From contig CM049308.1 in the NCBI GenBank assembly GCA_026874595.1, forward strand, positions 43,473,327 to 43,537,326: a DNA stretch of 64,000 bases, given 5' to 3'. Position 1 is the first letter of the stretch, and every line of letters starts with the position of its first letter. The position numbers were made by a program, and so were the translations under genes. Below the pieces are notes generated by a model. That model was not told the origin of the DNA. It made no database searches and saw only the letters and a program-made list of their open reading frames with translations. The stretch is from Sipunculus nudus. Lineage: Eukaryota > Annelida > Sipuncula > Golfingiida > Sipunculidae. Positions 35,913 through 46,833 of this stretch are shown here, piece after piece.

Positions 35913-36066
35913 TGTTACGGGATGACATAAAAGCGGACCGGAATGTCTCGCTAGTGAAGCTTGCCTTTCTAGCGAAGCGGTTGGTACGCGGACTTGTGCG
36001 ACACCAACATGGGTTCGAAACCGGGATCGGCTCAACGATTTCACCTGAGGATTTGTCTTCGTAACA
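35913..36066 (+). repeat. 3' LTR of the TRIM-like element
   Basis: Copy of the 5' LTR with scattered substitutions and small indels. A-box-like sequence at 35970-35980 and B-box-like at 36012-36022 are both retained exactly. Confidence 0.7.
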
Positions 36067-36376
36067 CTATTTACATAATTTTTTTTTTCAGATATCGTTC
36101 CAATATCTCATATGTGTAAGTTAAAAAGTCATTGCTGCAAAACTGTGGCCTGTAGAATACTATATGTAAGACGCAAGAACCAGCAAGCAGGCGAATTTGA
36201 GGACAACTGACAAACAGACAGACATACGGACAAGGTGACAGAAGATTGAGACCAGATGACTTACTGAGGCTATGGGGAAGACCCAAAGGAAGAAAATAAG
36301 CTATAGTTTCTGTAATTGAGGTTTATAATTTTGAAGATATGGCCCAAAAATAATTTGTTGGGGACGTTCGAGCGCA

Positions 36377-36390
36377 GCGCCCCCTAGCGG
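36377..36390 (-). promoter_or_regulatory. CTCF-like motif, array monomer 2
   Basis: The complement reads CCGCTAGGGGGCGC, one mismatch from the consensus CCASYAGRKGGCRS. Confidence 0.45.
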
Positions 36391-36709
36391 CCATATCCGG
36401 AAAATAAAAAAAAAATATTTCGAGATATTAGTGTAGGATATAAGATGTACTAGTTTCAAAAGTTTTCCTGCAAAGCTGTGGTCTGTACAATGCTATATGT
36501 GAGACGCAAGAACCAGCAAGCAGGCGAATTTGAGGACAACTGACTAACAGACAGACATACTGACAAAGTGACACAAGCTTGAGACCAGATGACTTACTCA
36601 TGTCATGAAAAAGACCCAGAGGAAGAATATAAGCTATAGTTTCAGTAATTGAGATTTATAGATTTGGAGATATGACCTGAAATTGATATGTTGGGGAGGT
36701 TAAAGTGCA

Positions 36710-36723
36710 GCGCCCCCTAGTGG
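36710..36723 (-). promoter_or_regulatory. CTCF-like motif, array monomer 3
   Basis: The complement reads CCACTAGGGGGCGC, an exact match to CCASYAGRKGGCRS. Confidence 0.5.
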
Positions 36724-37042
36724 CCATATCCGAAAAATGAAAAAATGCGTTTCGAGATATTAGTTTAAGACATAAGATGTACTAGTTTCAAACAGGATTC
36801 CTTTTAAACTGTGTCCTGTAGAATTATATATGTGAGACGCAAAAACCCGCAAGCAGGCGGTTTCAGGATAACTGACAAACAGACAGACACATTGACAAAG
36901 TGACAAAAGATTGAAACCAGCCGACTTTACCAGTTTATGGAGAAGTCCCAGAGGAAGAAAATAAGCTATAGTTTCTGTAAATGAGATTTATAGTTTTTGG
37001 AGATATGGCCAAAAAATGATATATTTGGTAGGTTAAAGTTCA

Positions 37043-37056
37043 GCGCCCTCTGGTGG
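37043..37056 (-). promoter_or_regulatory. CTCF-like motif, array monomer 4
   Basis: The complement reads CCACCAGAGGGCGC, an exact match to the consensus and a typical CTCF core. Confidence 0.5.
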
Positions 37057-37373
37057 CCAAATCCGAAAATGAAACATTTGTTTCGAGATTTTAGTGTAAG
37101 ACATGAGTTGTACTAGATTCAAAAGGGTTCCTCTAAGACTTTGGCCACGTAGAATGCTGTATGTGAGACGCAAGAACCAGCAAGCAGGCGGATTTGAGCA
37201 CAACTGACAAACAGACAGCCACACTGACAAAGTAACATAAGCTTGAAACCAGATGACTTTACCAGGTAATGGAGAAGACCCTGTGGAAGAAAATAAGCTG
37301 TAATTTCTGTAATTAAGGTTTATAGTTGTGGTGATATGGCCTAAAACTGATATGTTGGGAAGGTTTGCATCCA

Positions 37374-37387
37374 GGGCCCCCTAGCGG
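37374..37387 (-). promoter_or_regulatory. Decayed CTCF-like motif, array monomer 5
   Basis: The complement reads CCGCTAGGGGGCCC, with two mismatches to the consensus. Confidence 0.25.
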
Positions 37388-37480
37388 CCCCATTCGAAAA
37401 TTGAAAAAAACAATGTCGAGATATTAGTGTACGACTTATGATATGTCAGTTTCAAAAAGATTCCTGCAAAACTGTGGCTT

Positions 37481-38190
37481 TCAGAGCAAGATGAATGAAA
37501 ACTCGAAATATCTCGAGTGACGAGAAATTGTACGAGATATTGCGAGACTTAATCGCAATAATTGAGCTTGCATGCTACCTGATTAAAAAAACTAGACCTC
37601 TCTAGCTTAAAAACGTTAGTAAAGTTAGTAAAATAAGACCCCTAATTTTCAAATATCATGATTATTTTCCAAAATGTGTTACCAAGGTTACAGCAAATTA
37701 TACAGCTACACACCAGAAGAAAGGCCTTGGGATGACGATTAAAATGAGCTAAGGTTGAAGTAGATCCGACAAATAGTAACAAAGATATAATGAAAATGTT
37801 TGAGAATTTTTGATGACCTTGACCTTTACCTTCGACCTATATTGCCCAAAACAATAGGCTTCAATGACTTTTGCTTCTCTACCAGCTGTGTAGGTTTTAA
37901 AGCAATTGCTGCATAATTGTGGCCACTAGAGAGTACACAGACAGACAAACAGACATCCGCGACTGACCAACCTGCTTGCCGAAATCGGAGATTTCAGGCA
38001 AGCAACAAGCAAAAACAAGAAAAAGATCGCCGGTTGATTATCTAGCTCAATTTCAACACTTAGTCATAAATGCCTTGATATCCGAACTCTGGCGTCATTT
38101 CTTGCATTTGCATTAAAATAGTTTACTGTATGAGGCTTGATATTGGTTATTTGTTCATCATCGGTATTTCCTTTTTCCTTGAATGCCAAG

Positions 38191-38226
<36 letters not shown>

Positions 38227-39859
38227 TATAATATATATATAGATGTATGAATAGCCATGCTGTTTATTGATGGAAAGGGTATACACGGAAAAGTCGGGGG
38301 GGGGGGGGGGCTTCGGTGGGTTCGGACGAACCCCTCCCCTGAGCATCTGAGTTCCACATGACGAATACTGATATGCTATAATCTGGGGAAATTATACAGA
38401 ACTTTATGTTTAACATTTTTGCCCGGTTCCATGCATATCCTCACAGGGAGAGCCCATATTTCTGTATAAATATTGTTTATAGCGATTAGCGGTCTCTTTA
38501 TTTAGCACTGTCAGGGATGTAGATTGCAAGTACATTTCAAAATGTTTAATTTCACCTCTAAAACAAGCTTTAAATTACCACGTTCACTGCTTGCTTCTGA
38601 TTATAGTCAAGAACTTGATGCTTATTGCCGAGTGAGAGATTGTTGATTGCCTCCTCTCATGCAAAGATGACGGTAGCACCCTCTTGTTTCCGGGCCAAAG
38701 GATGCATAACTAAAACCACTTTGTCAATAGGGCACAGGGGACATACGTGTCAAGAGTGCAATCCAAGCTTGATTTCATAAGAATAATAAATAAAAGAAAA
38801 AAAACAAACAAAAAGTTAAAATATATCCTATAGAGATCTATAAATGAGCTTATGGAACTTTTTGATTTGTTGGTGTCGCAAATTAAAAGGAGGGCCTTCC
38901 ATATTACTTCGTTAGTTCAGAAGATAAATATGGCGATGATCCACTGTCCCCTATAGTCTTCCTATTTCAGCAGTTTGTCTTCCCGTTAGATTGGCATGAT
39001 TGTACATCGTTACAAGTAATCAACAAATGTAAAATCACTACCATGAATTTCACCCTATACTTTGACTATCGCATATTGTTTTCTTGTAATCATTGTTGAT
39101 TTAATTTTCAAATACCATGAAAACATGGATTTAAGCTATTGGTTCTGAAATACTCATGCAGTTACCCCAAAAAAATATGGTCAGGTATAGGAGTTTTCAG
39201 GGGGATAATACTATATTATTTATGAGTAATCCAGATCAGGCGACAGACCACCTCCATAGTGTACCGGAGGGCAAGGTATAGATATATTTGGTATAGATAT
39301 ATGGCGAAGTGGAGCACACCTGCTGTGTGCGCGTGTGTCCTTTGCCTGTAGGGACTGATGAATGACATAATTATCATTTAATATGTTTAATATTGATATG
39401 GATTTCATTCACCAAGGCTCCTTAAGTTACTTTGATCGTTTATTTTGTCAGTTATTATTGTCTACACATTTTGTTTTTATTCTGGAATTCGCAGAAATGC
39501 CCCGGGATCTTAATTGATCCCTTAAAGTTCCAGCTCCGGCCCAGTTCTGTCCCATATATACCGCTTCATTTGTCAAAGAGATTTTAAATATATTTCTGAC
39601 ATTTTCAGCTTCTAACAGCCCCGCCTGCTGGTCCTTTTATTTAATTTATGCAAATTTCAAGTATAGCAAGAAACACCAAACATCGCCCGGTTAATTTTTT
39701 TCCAAGAATGGTAATTTACAAGTTATCTACATTGACTGATATCAATTTCAAGCAACCTCAGTTAACGTGATAATCACTCGAATGGACAGCTACCGGACAA
39801 TATCAGACTGATGATGAATTAATATAGTTTTCTTTTTTCAAATCTGAAATGAAATGTAC
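37481..39859. other. Noncoding stretch
   Basis: No gene recognised. Contains a half unit of the ~333-bp repeat near 37800-37930, a (TA)n tract at 38195-38222, and a 15-nt G run at 38296-38310 next to 'ggttcggacgaacccc', probably an old transposon fragment. Confidence 0.4.
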
Positions 39860-39867
39860 ACGTATAT

Positions 39868-42000
39868 ACTAGAGCCCTGCGCAGGCCCAAACCCGCTCCG
39901 CGGCTGCGGGGGCTCGCTACCGCCCCGCCCACGGGCCGCGGGCCGACTTTTTCAGGATTTTGTAGGGCGGGACAAAAAAATTCACTGCGGGGCGGGGCAG
40001 GTGCGGGCTAAAAGATGGGATATGCGGGGCGGGGCGGGTAACATGATATTTTAGTGCGGGTTTCTGCGGGCCGAAAACATGGTTAAACAAGAAGATGATC
40101 ACATTTACTCAAATGTTAAGCACTGCAGGTTTGTTTATGTTCCTTCGGTTATTCAATTTTCTGAATTACAATATAGCACATGTGAAATATAAATTCCCTG
40201 AGTTTTGAGACAGATTCATCTTTGCAGAGACCACTTTTCAGAATATTGCAATTGTACCTGGGAATAGCGTTGTATAATTATAGACTGTTCAGCACTGTAG
40301 GCCTATACTTGTGGCCAGTCTCAGATATAACGTAACATGGCTGAGGGTAGAGCACCAGGATAATGCCTTTGATGTTATAATAGTCACAGCATTGGTGCAT
40401 CTTGCTCTGTCACCATCTGGATATAACTTTACAAAACTGCAAAGACTGAGGTGTGCTAATCATGGATGAGCAAATGAGCACTGGCTAGTTGAGAGGACTG
40501 CATTAGCAAAGCAGAATGAGATAACGAGAATGGGACTCATTTGATATCTATTCTTGTGTACACACCCATGATGTAGGGCTGACTCCCTCTGTAGTTCCAT
40601 ACCCATCCCCTTTCAGCTAATTAGCTGATCATCGCTGGACAGGATTAAGCTCTTTGTCAAATAAAGAGTGTGAACTGTGGTGAGAAAGTACGTACTGCAT
40701 GTCCTCTAGCTACAGCAGCTAGTGATGAGTTATGTAACTCTAGGCATACAAACTTAATAGAAATTGATTGTTTTATGCTTAAGTTTTATTTTGTGTTTCC
40801 GTATAGCAGCATGTGCATGGTAAATAGGTTTAAACTGCAATACGGGATATCGCTAATACTGATACTCTCGTGTGTGGAGGCAGTAAATGACTGCATCCTT
40901 GAAAAGCTGCAGGCAAACAACTTGTGCCCCCTAGCGTCCAGCCTGACTAGCCCATCCATTCAACACAGCAGTGTGGGCAATGGACATTGTGTTTTAATTG
41001 CCGATCATCCTGATACTTATTATTTATCATATTTATTATGCTGTGTTAAACCATAATACAGAAACATGAAAAGACAAGAAAATTCTGCATTCGGCACGGT
41101 TTGCATTAGATCTTGAATTAACTGCCTTGTAAGTTGTAGCGGATGATATAAGGGAAACGTACACCGGGTCTTTATTCATTGATAAACGTCATATTTTTCA
41201 AGTTTCCTTGAATTATGGTACATTATGGTAAGAAACAATTGTAACCTCGTATTTATTTAATGATATTAATTATAGAGGTTGCATAGCGCGTATAAGCTAA
41301 CAAAGGGAGGAAAGTCGGTTTCGTCCGTGCTAATGAGTGTCCGGCTGAATCACGCTTGCAACAAAAACAAACTTCCGGCTGCGCCAGCCAGTCTTTTTCT
41401 CCTCCATCTACCCGAGAAGCTGCATTAGTGATATTTCGTATTATGTTGTTAGCTAAATATCTGAATATGTTGAATTTGTAATTACTTTAAATATTTTAAG
41501 GAGACACAATGGCAATATTGGATAAGTGTGTCCCAGTTACTGCAGTGACATTTCCAGTGATATGGCAGTAAATAATTGTATTTTAGTGAGTGGCAATTCT
41601 TTAAAATTAAAATATGCATGGTAATTCTATGACACTCATCCTTACCTGTGAAAAAAAACCTGGAAAATGTCCTACTATCACTAAACATGATACCGCTATC
41701 TACTCAGATAGTCAATCATTATTAATATCTGAAAATAAATCATATTTTCTTTAGTTGGCTACATTTTTGGTTGTCCCTTATGTTTATTTGCGGGTTGAAT
41801 GCGGGCTGACCTTTGGTAAAAATGCGGGGCGGGTGCGGGCTGAAAGCTTAATATGCGGGGCGGGTGCGGGTCAATTTATTCTTTGTAGGTGCGGGGCAGT
41901 GCGGGGCGGGTTTTTACAACTGTGGGGCGGGGCGGTTGGGGGCTGAAGGTTTGTTTTTGCGGGGCAGGTGCGGGCTATAAATTCCGCGCAGGGCTCTAGT
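39868..42000. mobile_element. hAT-like non-autonomous DNA transposon, 2133 bp
   Basis: The ends ACTAGAGCCCTGCGC (39868-39882) and its exact inverse GCGCAGGGCTCTAGT (41986-42000) are perfect 15-bp terminal inverted repeats. They are flanked by a perfect 8-bp target duplication ACGTATAT (39860-39867 and 42001-42008), the hAT hallmark. Subterminal regions carry GC-rich direct repeats such as 'tgcggggcgggtgcgggct' (39985-40070 on the left, 41785-41985 on the right), in the same orientation at both ends, in strong contrast to the AT-rich interior. The longest interior frame (40670-41056) resembles no transposase. Intact ends and TSD suggest a young insertion mobilised in trans. Confidence 0.88.
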
Positions 42001-42155
42001 ACGTATATACAGCCTCCTTATAACCATGCATACTTAAGCTTGTGTTGTAGCAGACGCTAACGAAACGCTTTGGATGTGACGTTCTGAGTACACACGGCGA
42101 GAAAAAGGACTATTCGCTAATTATAGCTTATTTGGATTGTTTTTATTGGGATTGT

Positions 42156-42158
<3 letters not shown>

Positions 42159-42227
<69 letters not shown>
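42159..42227. repeat. (TA)n microsatellite
   Basis: About 34 TA units. Confidence 0.95.
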
Positions 42228-42229
<2 letters not shown>

Positions 42230-42303
42230 AAGGTTCCACCATCAGTGAAAACGAACCTTCCCACTAAGCAGTCAGCCTACGGGCCTGGCCAGTGAACCGA
42301 CTT

Positions 42304-42306
<3 letters not shown>

Positions 42307-42348
<42 letters not shown>
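42307..42348. repeat. (TA)n microsatellite at a MITE edge
   Basis: About 21 TA units ending directly at the left end of the pogo-like MITE. Possibly expanded from its TA target site. Confidence 0.9.
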
Positions 42349-42352
<4 letters not shown>

Positions 42353-43020
42353 TCGTTGTGTCGAACTCGGTTAAGTCGAATTCCCGCATGTGTCGAGTTC
42401 GAATGTGGAGTCCCGGCAAAAAACAGTTAAAACCTCACTGACTTAACTCCTTTTGTGTCGAACTCGGATGTGTCGAAAAACCTGATGTGTCGAAGTATTT
42501 TGTTGGTCCTCAGCTAGTATTGCTATCGCTTAACTCGAAGTCATGTCGCATGAATGTTTTGATAACAGTTGTGCACGCTCCAATTATCATGCCCACGGCC
42601 GTGATGACCAGTTACATAATTAATACCGTTAGGATCTTACTCATTAAGCGCGATGGTTTACACACCTGGTCCGTTGTGTACCTGTTCGGCCAATTATTTG
42701 ACATAGATTGCATTTGATGATTTGTGTGCTTTCATACCTGTATGTGCTCCCATTTCACTTTCCTGATTTTTCTGTTCCTATTTTTGGTGATACTTCTGAG
42801 CTTTTTTATTAATATATAAATTTATTATAAAATCTGTGTTGTTCTTTCAAGCAAACATTTGTTAGAACTATATAATATAGGCCCTGTATACATGTGCAGT
42901 ATTTATTGATAATAATTAAGGCTAAAGATATTTGTATATAATGAATATCGGTTGTCTCGAACTCCGGATGTGTCGAAGTAAATTCACCGGTCCCTTCGAC
43001 TTCTACACAACGAGGTTTTA

Positions 43021-43023
<3 letters not shown>
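42349..43023. mobile_element. Pogo-like MITE, ~675 bp
   Basis: The left end AAACCTCGTTGTGTCGAACT and the right end, read inward, CAGTAAAACCTCGTTGTGTA are inverted repeats. The right end is followed by TA. The first four bases of the left terminus are missing, apparently replaced by the (TA)n tract. Several 'gtgtcgaa' motifs lie inside both ends. No transposase. The element at 43736-45811 is an opposite-orientation copy over its whole length. Confidence 0.75.
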
Positions 43024-43087
<64 letters not shown>

Positions 43088-43109
43088 TATATATATATAT
43101 TCATGTATA

Positions 43110-43178
<69 letters not shown>
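43024..43178. repeat. (TA)n and (AG)n compound microsatellite
   Basis: TA tracts at 43024-43080 and 43112-43151 run into (AG)13 at 43152-43178. Confidence 0.95.
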
Positions 43179-43181
<3 letters not shown>

Positions 43182-43735
43182 AGAACGATAACGTCCTTGT
43201 TAACGTTGTAAAATCGCGCTATAGTTCACATTATTTGACACATTTAAAATTGTTCCACGTCATTCATGGACAACAATTTATGACAACATCAAACATGTGC
43301 AGATCAAGAGGTTACCTTAACTTTATTTTATTTACGTAAGTAAAGCAACACACTGCTAGGTTGGTCATCGTTCACTGACTGGTACCAAGAGTAACGGAGT
43401 ACTGCACTCTATAATAAACAGATCCATTGTGAATGCTCAGCCTGTAGATCATAGATATAGACCAAGAACCCACGAATAAAGAAAATAAGATAACTCTTCC
43501 ACGGTTTATTATATTAACGGTCCTATGTTTGGTAAATGGCTTTTTTCAACAAGTGCTGTCATGTAGTTAATCAAAGCAAACAGGCAACGGATGAAAAAAG
43601 TGAAGTCCCTGCGAAAACATTTAATATTACATAGACGTCCAGCTACTTTCTCTGACCGGCATCTTGACTGAAAATTGTTGTATTGTTAATCAATGGAATA
43701 ACCTTGCCCCGGATGCCCTTGAACAGAGTTATAAA
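43179..43735. other. Noncoding stretch
   Basis: No recognised gene, RNA or element between the microsatellite and the next pogo-like copy. Confidence 0.35.
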
Positions 43736-44204
43736 CAGTAAAACCTCGTTGCGTCGAAGTTGAAGGGACTAGAGAATTTACCTCGACTGAACCGGAATTC
43801 CAGACAACCAAAATTTTTTATATATTCAACCTTCTCCAGCCTTGATTATTATCGATAAATACTGCACATGTATAGAGCCTATATTATATAGTTCCCACAA
43901 ATATTTGCATGATAGAACGACACTAATTTTATAATATATTTATTTATCGCGCTTGACGAGTAAGATCCTTGCAGGTATGAATTATGGAACTATTTAATTG
44001 GTCCTCGCGGCCCAATCACAATTGACGGGCCGTGCACAGCTGTTATCCAGACATTCATGGGACATGACTTCCAGTTCAGTGATAGAAATACACACTGGGG
44101 ACAAACAAATCACCTCGACACATCAGGTTTTTCGACACATCCGAGTTAGACTCGCAAAGTTAAATTAGTTATGTTACATGTAACTGTTTTATAGTATTAC
44201 ATGT

Positions 44205-45060
44205 ATCTCATTCTGTTTTGCTATGAGCAGGGTTTGGCGTAGGCATTCTGTTTCGTGTTAAGCAAGCACTCGGCGTTGCTATGGTACCGTACTGGTTGAA
44301 CCCTCGCAGAGAGTAGAGACAAGGCGCTCGTGCTAGTCTGGAATTTTTCAGATCTGTTCTACGCTCCCGAGGCAGCGGAAATCTTACGCTCCTAAAGAAG
44401 CAACTGATTTTCACGCTGCCAGCTTTGACCGTTTTTGATATATTTAGACACCAGATGGCAGTTCGTTGTCCGCTGAACAAAACGTGCGTATGATGTGACA
44501 AGCAGCCAACCAGATGCCAATAAACAATCACGCGACAGGCATCCTGGCTCTGCCCATAGCTGCGCTTCAAGTTTGAAGACAAGTTTACGTTTGAATTTTA
44601 ATTGCTCCCTCTGCATTCTTGCATCATCGACCGATTTGATTCTGACAGTAAGACTGTGTTAGCGTAGCCATGTGTCTGGTGTCTGCAGAACTGAAACCAG
44701 CCAGCGAGGTGTGCACGCAGCCTTTGTTGTTACGTTTCGTTTGAATTACAGCTCACCGACCAGGCATCCTATATGCCCAAGGCCCTAAGTAAACCACGTC
44801 TGCGGCAATTCTCTCTGAGCCTGTGGCCTGTTCATACGGTTACCGGGGCGATGAGCTGTCACTCAAAACGAAATGAACATGATTGGCTCCGTGTATTCTT
44901 CTCCTGCCCATGTTTTCCAGCACGAGGTCTCATCTGATTGGACGAAAATACAGCGCTCCCCTCTGGTGTAGCAATTCAGGATACGAGGTCATAACAAACA
45001 ACGCTTACCATATAGGCAGTAGGCCTATAGTTGAAGCGCTGTGTAAAGAGCGTAGATCTG
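44205..45060 (+). repeat. Large inverted repeat, left arm
   Basis: Matches the complement of 45855-46800. Landmarks include 'gcagcggaaatctt', 'cagccaaccagatgcca', 'ctgaaaccagccag', 'gaggtgtgcacg', 'gatgagctgtcactcaaaac', 'gaggtctcatctgattgga' and 'gcgctgtgtaaagagcgta'. Identity looks like 75-80 percent. No continuous coding frame in this arm. Confidence 0.75.
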
Positions 45061-45084
45061 TTCATGCGCTATGGGCGCGTGTAA

Positions 45085-45718
45085 TGTTGTGTTCTTTGGG
45101 ATGTTCTTGAAACAGAAGTTTCTTGGCTTTTGGTGAAAAAGTTATAAATAAGGGTTGTGTTTAAAGCCGACAAAGAGAAAAAAATTCCAGCGGACACGGA
45201 AGAGTGTAAGTTAGTTTTGGGACCTTTCTGATAATTGCAGAACTTATAGATATTCTTCGGACTTTGAATCAGTTTTTGTACAGTCTTCAGTTTGCCTTTA
45301 GGATTATTACCAGAACTTCACTTTTGGATTACAACAGATTATTTTCGGGATTAAATCGCACTATTCTCCGAGAAGATTTCATAGAAATGTTCATCTGGAA
45401 TATTTATGCTAAAGGACTCTTGTGAGACTATGACAGTGGTTTTATCCAGAAATCAAAGCCTAGGATCCGGACACTCTGGTACTGAACTATTTTGTTATTG
45501 TTATACTGTGTTATTGTATTGATTTAGTGTATTGTAATGTTAGGGTTGTTCTAAGAATAAATTATAATTATTTGTTAACAAAAAACCACTGACTTCTTTA
45601 TTCATTCCCCTAGACATTTCACGCTGCCTAGTGTTGTGGAATCTGATTTTTTTTTATCTCTATAACAAATTTATGCTCGTCACGATTACGTGATCTATTG
45701 CTATTAGGTTCCGTAACA
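45085..45718 (+). mobile_element. Candidate solo LTR, 634 bp
   Basis: Starts TGTTGTG and ends CGTAACA, flanked by a 4-bp direct repeat GTAA (45081-45084 and 45719-45722). A TATAAATA lies 58 bp in (45143) and AATAAA at 45556, as in an LTR. No second LTR, primer site or coding region nearby. A 4-bp duplication can arise by chance, so confidence is limited. Confidence 0.45.
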
Positions 45719-45854
45719 GTAAGGTTTGAACTGTTTTTGCAGGGACTCCACATTCGACTTCGACACATGTGGGAATTCGACTTAACCGAGTTTGATACGT
45801 GGTTTCATTACATTCGCCAAGCCTAGCGAGAGGGGTTATGTTTTTGGCAGCGTA

Positions 45855-46800
45855 TGTTTGTTTACGCTCTTTACACAGCGCTTTATATTTTTTTACCTAT
45901 AGGCCTACTACCTATATCGCAAGCGCTGTTTGTTTTGACCTCGTATCCTGAAACGCTACACCAGATATACCTGTATTTTGGTCCAATCAGATGAGACCCT
46001 GTGCTTGAAGACACGACCTCTATGATTGACTGAAATGTTCGCATGATAAATAAATAGCAAATATAAATGCTGTTGGCAAAATCTTTAAAAGGCTTTAAGA
46101 GGTCGTTGTGTATGAGGTATACCACAAACTGATTCTATAAATATTTGTGGTCCTCTTGACTGTGTGTAAACAATGACCAATATGCGACACACAACTGACG
46201 CGACAAGGAATCTACAATATAACCAGGACGTGATGTCACCAAAACGGTGTACCAGCTAAGCGTGGACTACACGGAGTTCATGTTGTTAATTTCGTTTTGA
46301 GTGACAGCTCATCGGCAACCGTTTGAACAGGCCAAAGGCTCAGAGAGAATGGCCCCGCACATGGTTTGCACAGGTCCGTGTGCACATAGGATGCCCGGAC
46401 GGTGAGCTGTAATTCAAACGAAATGTAACAACATAGGCTCCGTGCACACCTCACTGGCTGGTTTCAGTTTTGCTGACAACGGATACATTGCCACGCTAAC
46501 ATATAGTCGTAATGTCATAATCGAATCGGACGGTGATGCGAGAACGCAGAGGTAGCGATTCAAATTCGAGTTTTCTTCACTAAGGGTAACCATAAAACTG
46601 TCATCATGCGGCACTTGAAGCGCCGTTTTCGGCGGAGCCATGATGCCTGTCCAGTGTTTGTTAACTGGCATTTGGTTGGCTGCTAGTCTTATCAGAAGTT
46701 TATCATAACCGGTCAAACCAGGCAGTGGGGAAATCGGTAGCTTCTTTAGAAGCGCAAGATTTCCGCTGCCTTGGGAGCGTAATGTTGGTCTGTTTATCTG
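45855..46800 (-). repeat. Large inverted repeat, right arm
   Basis: Inverse of 44205-45060, with about 235 extra bases at 46020-46260. On the minus strand it holds a 139-codon frame (46833-46414) with segments such as LAANQMPVNKHWTG and SAKLKPASEVCTEP. The left arm encodes a similar but stop-ridden version. I do not recognise the protein; it may be chance or an old element ORF. Confidence 0.7.
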
Positions 46801-46833
46801 TAAATTTGTTTGTCTGTTAGCACGATAACACAA

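Larger units (their letters stand above)
35664..36066 (+). mobile_element. TRIM-like miniature LTR retroelement with Pol III-like boxes in the LTRs
   Basis: Two ~155-bp direct repeats (35664-35819 and 35913-36066) both start TGTTACGGG and end CTTCGTAACA, giving TG...CA termini. Three bases after the left repeat is TGGGGGTTCGTCC (35823-35835), one mismatch from the primer-binding site complementary to tRNA-Pro (TGGGGGCTCGTCC). Just before the right repeat is a polypurine tract AAAAAGGGGG (35901-35910). The internal region is only 93 bp and noncoding, hence a terminal-repeat retrotransposon in miniature. Each LTR has TAGCGAAGCGG (an A-box match) and GGTTCGAAACC (a B-box match), 43 and 42 bp apart. 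A clear target duplication was not found. Confidence 0.72.
35340..37480. repeat. ~333-bp tandem array, five diverged monomers
   Basis: Landmark 'gagacgcaagaaccagcaag' or its variants recurs near 35440, 36163, 36500, 36833 and 37164. It is followed by 'aactgacaaacagacagac' and preceded by 'gtttcaaa..gttcct'. Four monomers contain a GC-rich block (cagcgccccctagtggcc or a variant), a CTCF-like site. Spacing is about 333 bp, except where the TRIM-like element at 35664-36066 enlarges the first interval. A related half unit lies near 37800-37930. Noncoding. Confidence 0.85.
43736..45811 (-). mobile_element. Pogo-like MITE, second copy, split by inserted DNA
   Basis: 43736-44163 (starting CAGTAAAACCTCGTTGCGTC) matches the complement of most of the 42349-43023 element, including 'cacatcaggtttttcgacac'. 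The remaining end, 'cattcgacttcgacacatg' through 'cttaaccgagtttgatacg', appears only at 45740-45811. About 1.55 kb separates the halves and holds one arm of a large inverted repeat plus a candidate solo LTR. The two family members are roughly three-quarters identical by eye. Confidence 0.6.

Noticed and set aside
40923-40936. CTCF-like gccccctagcgtcc inside the hAT-like element
   Set aside because: Several mismatches to the consensus and no repetition. Unlike the sites at 36.4-37.4 kb it has no supporting pattern.
40670-41056. 128-codon frame as a hAT transposase
   Set aside because: No hAT dimerisation, BED-finger or catalytic motif seen; the element appears non-autonomous.
46414-46833. 139-codon minus-strand frame in the right arm of the large inverted repeat
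   Set aside because: It lies in repeated DNA, its homologous arm is full of stops, and no family is recognisable. Kept only as a remark under the repeat.
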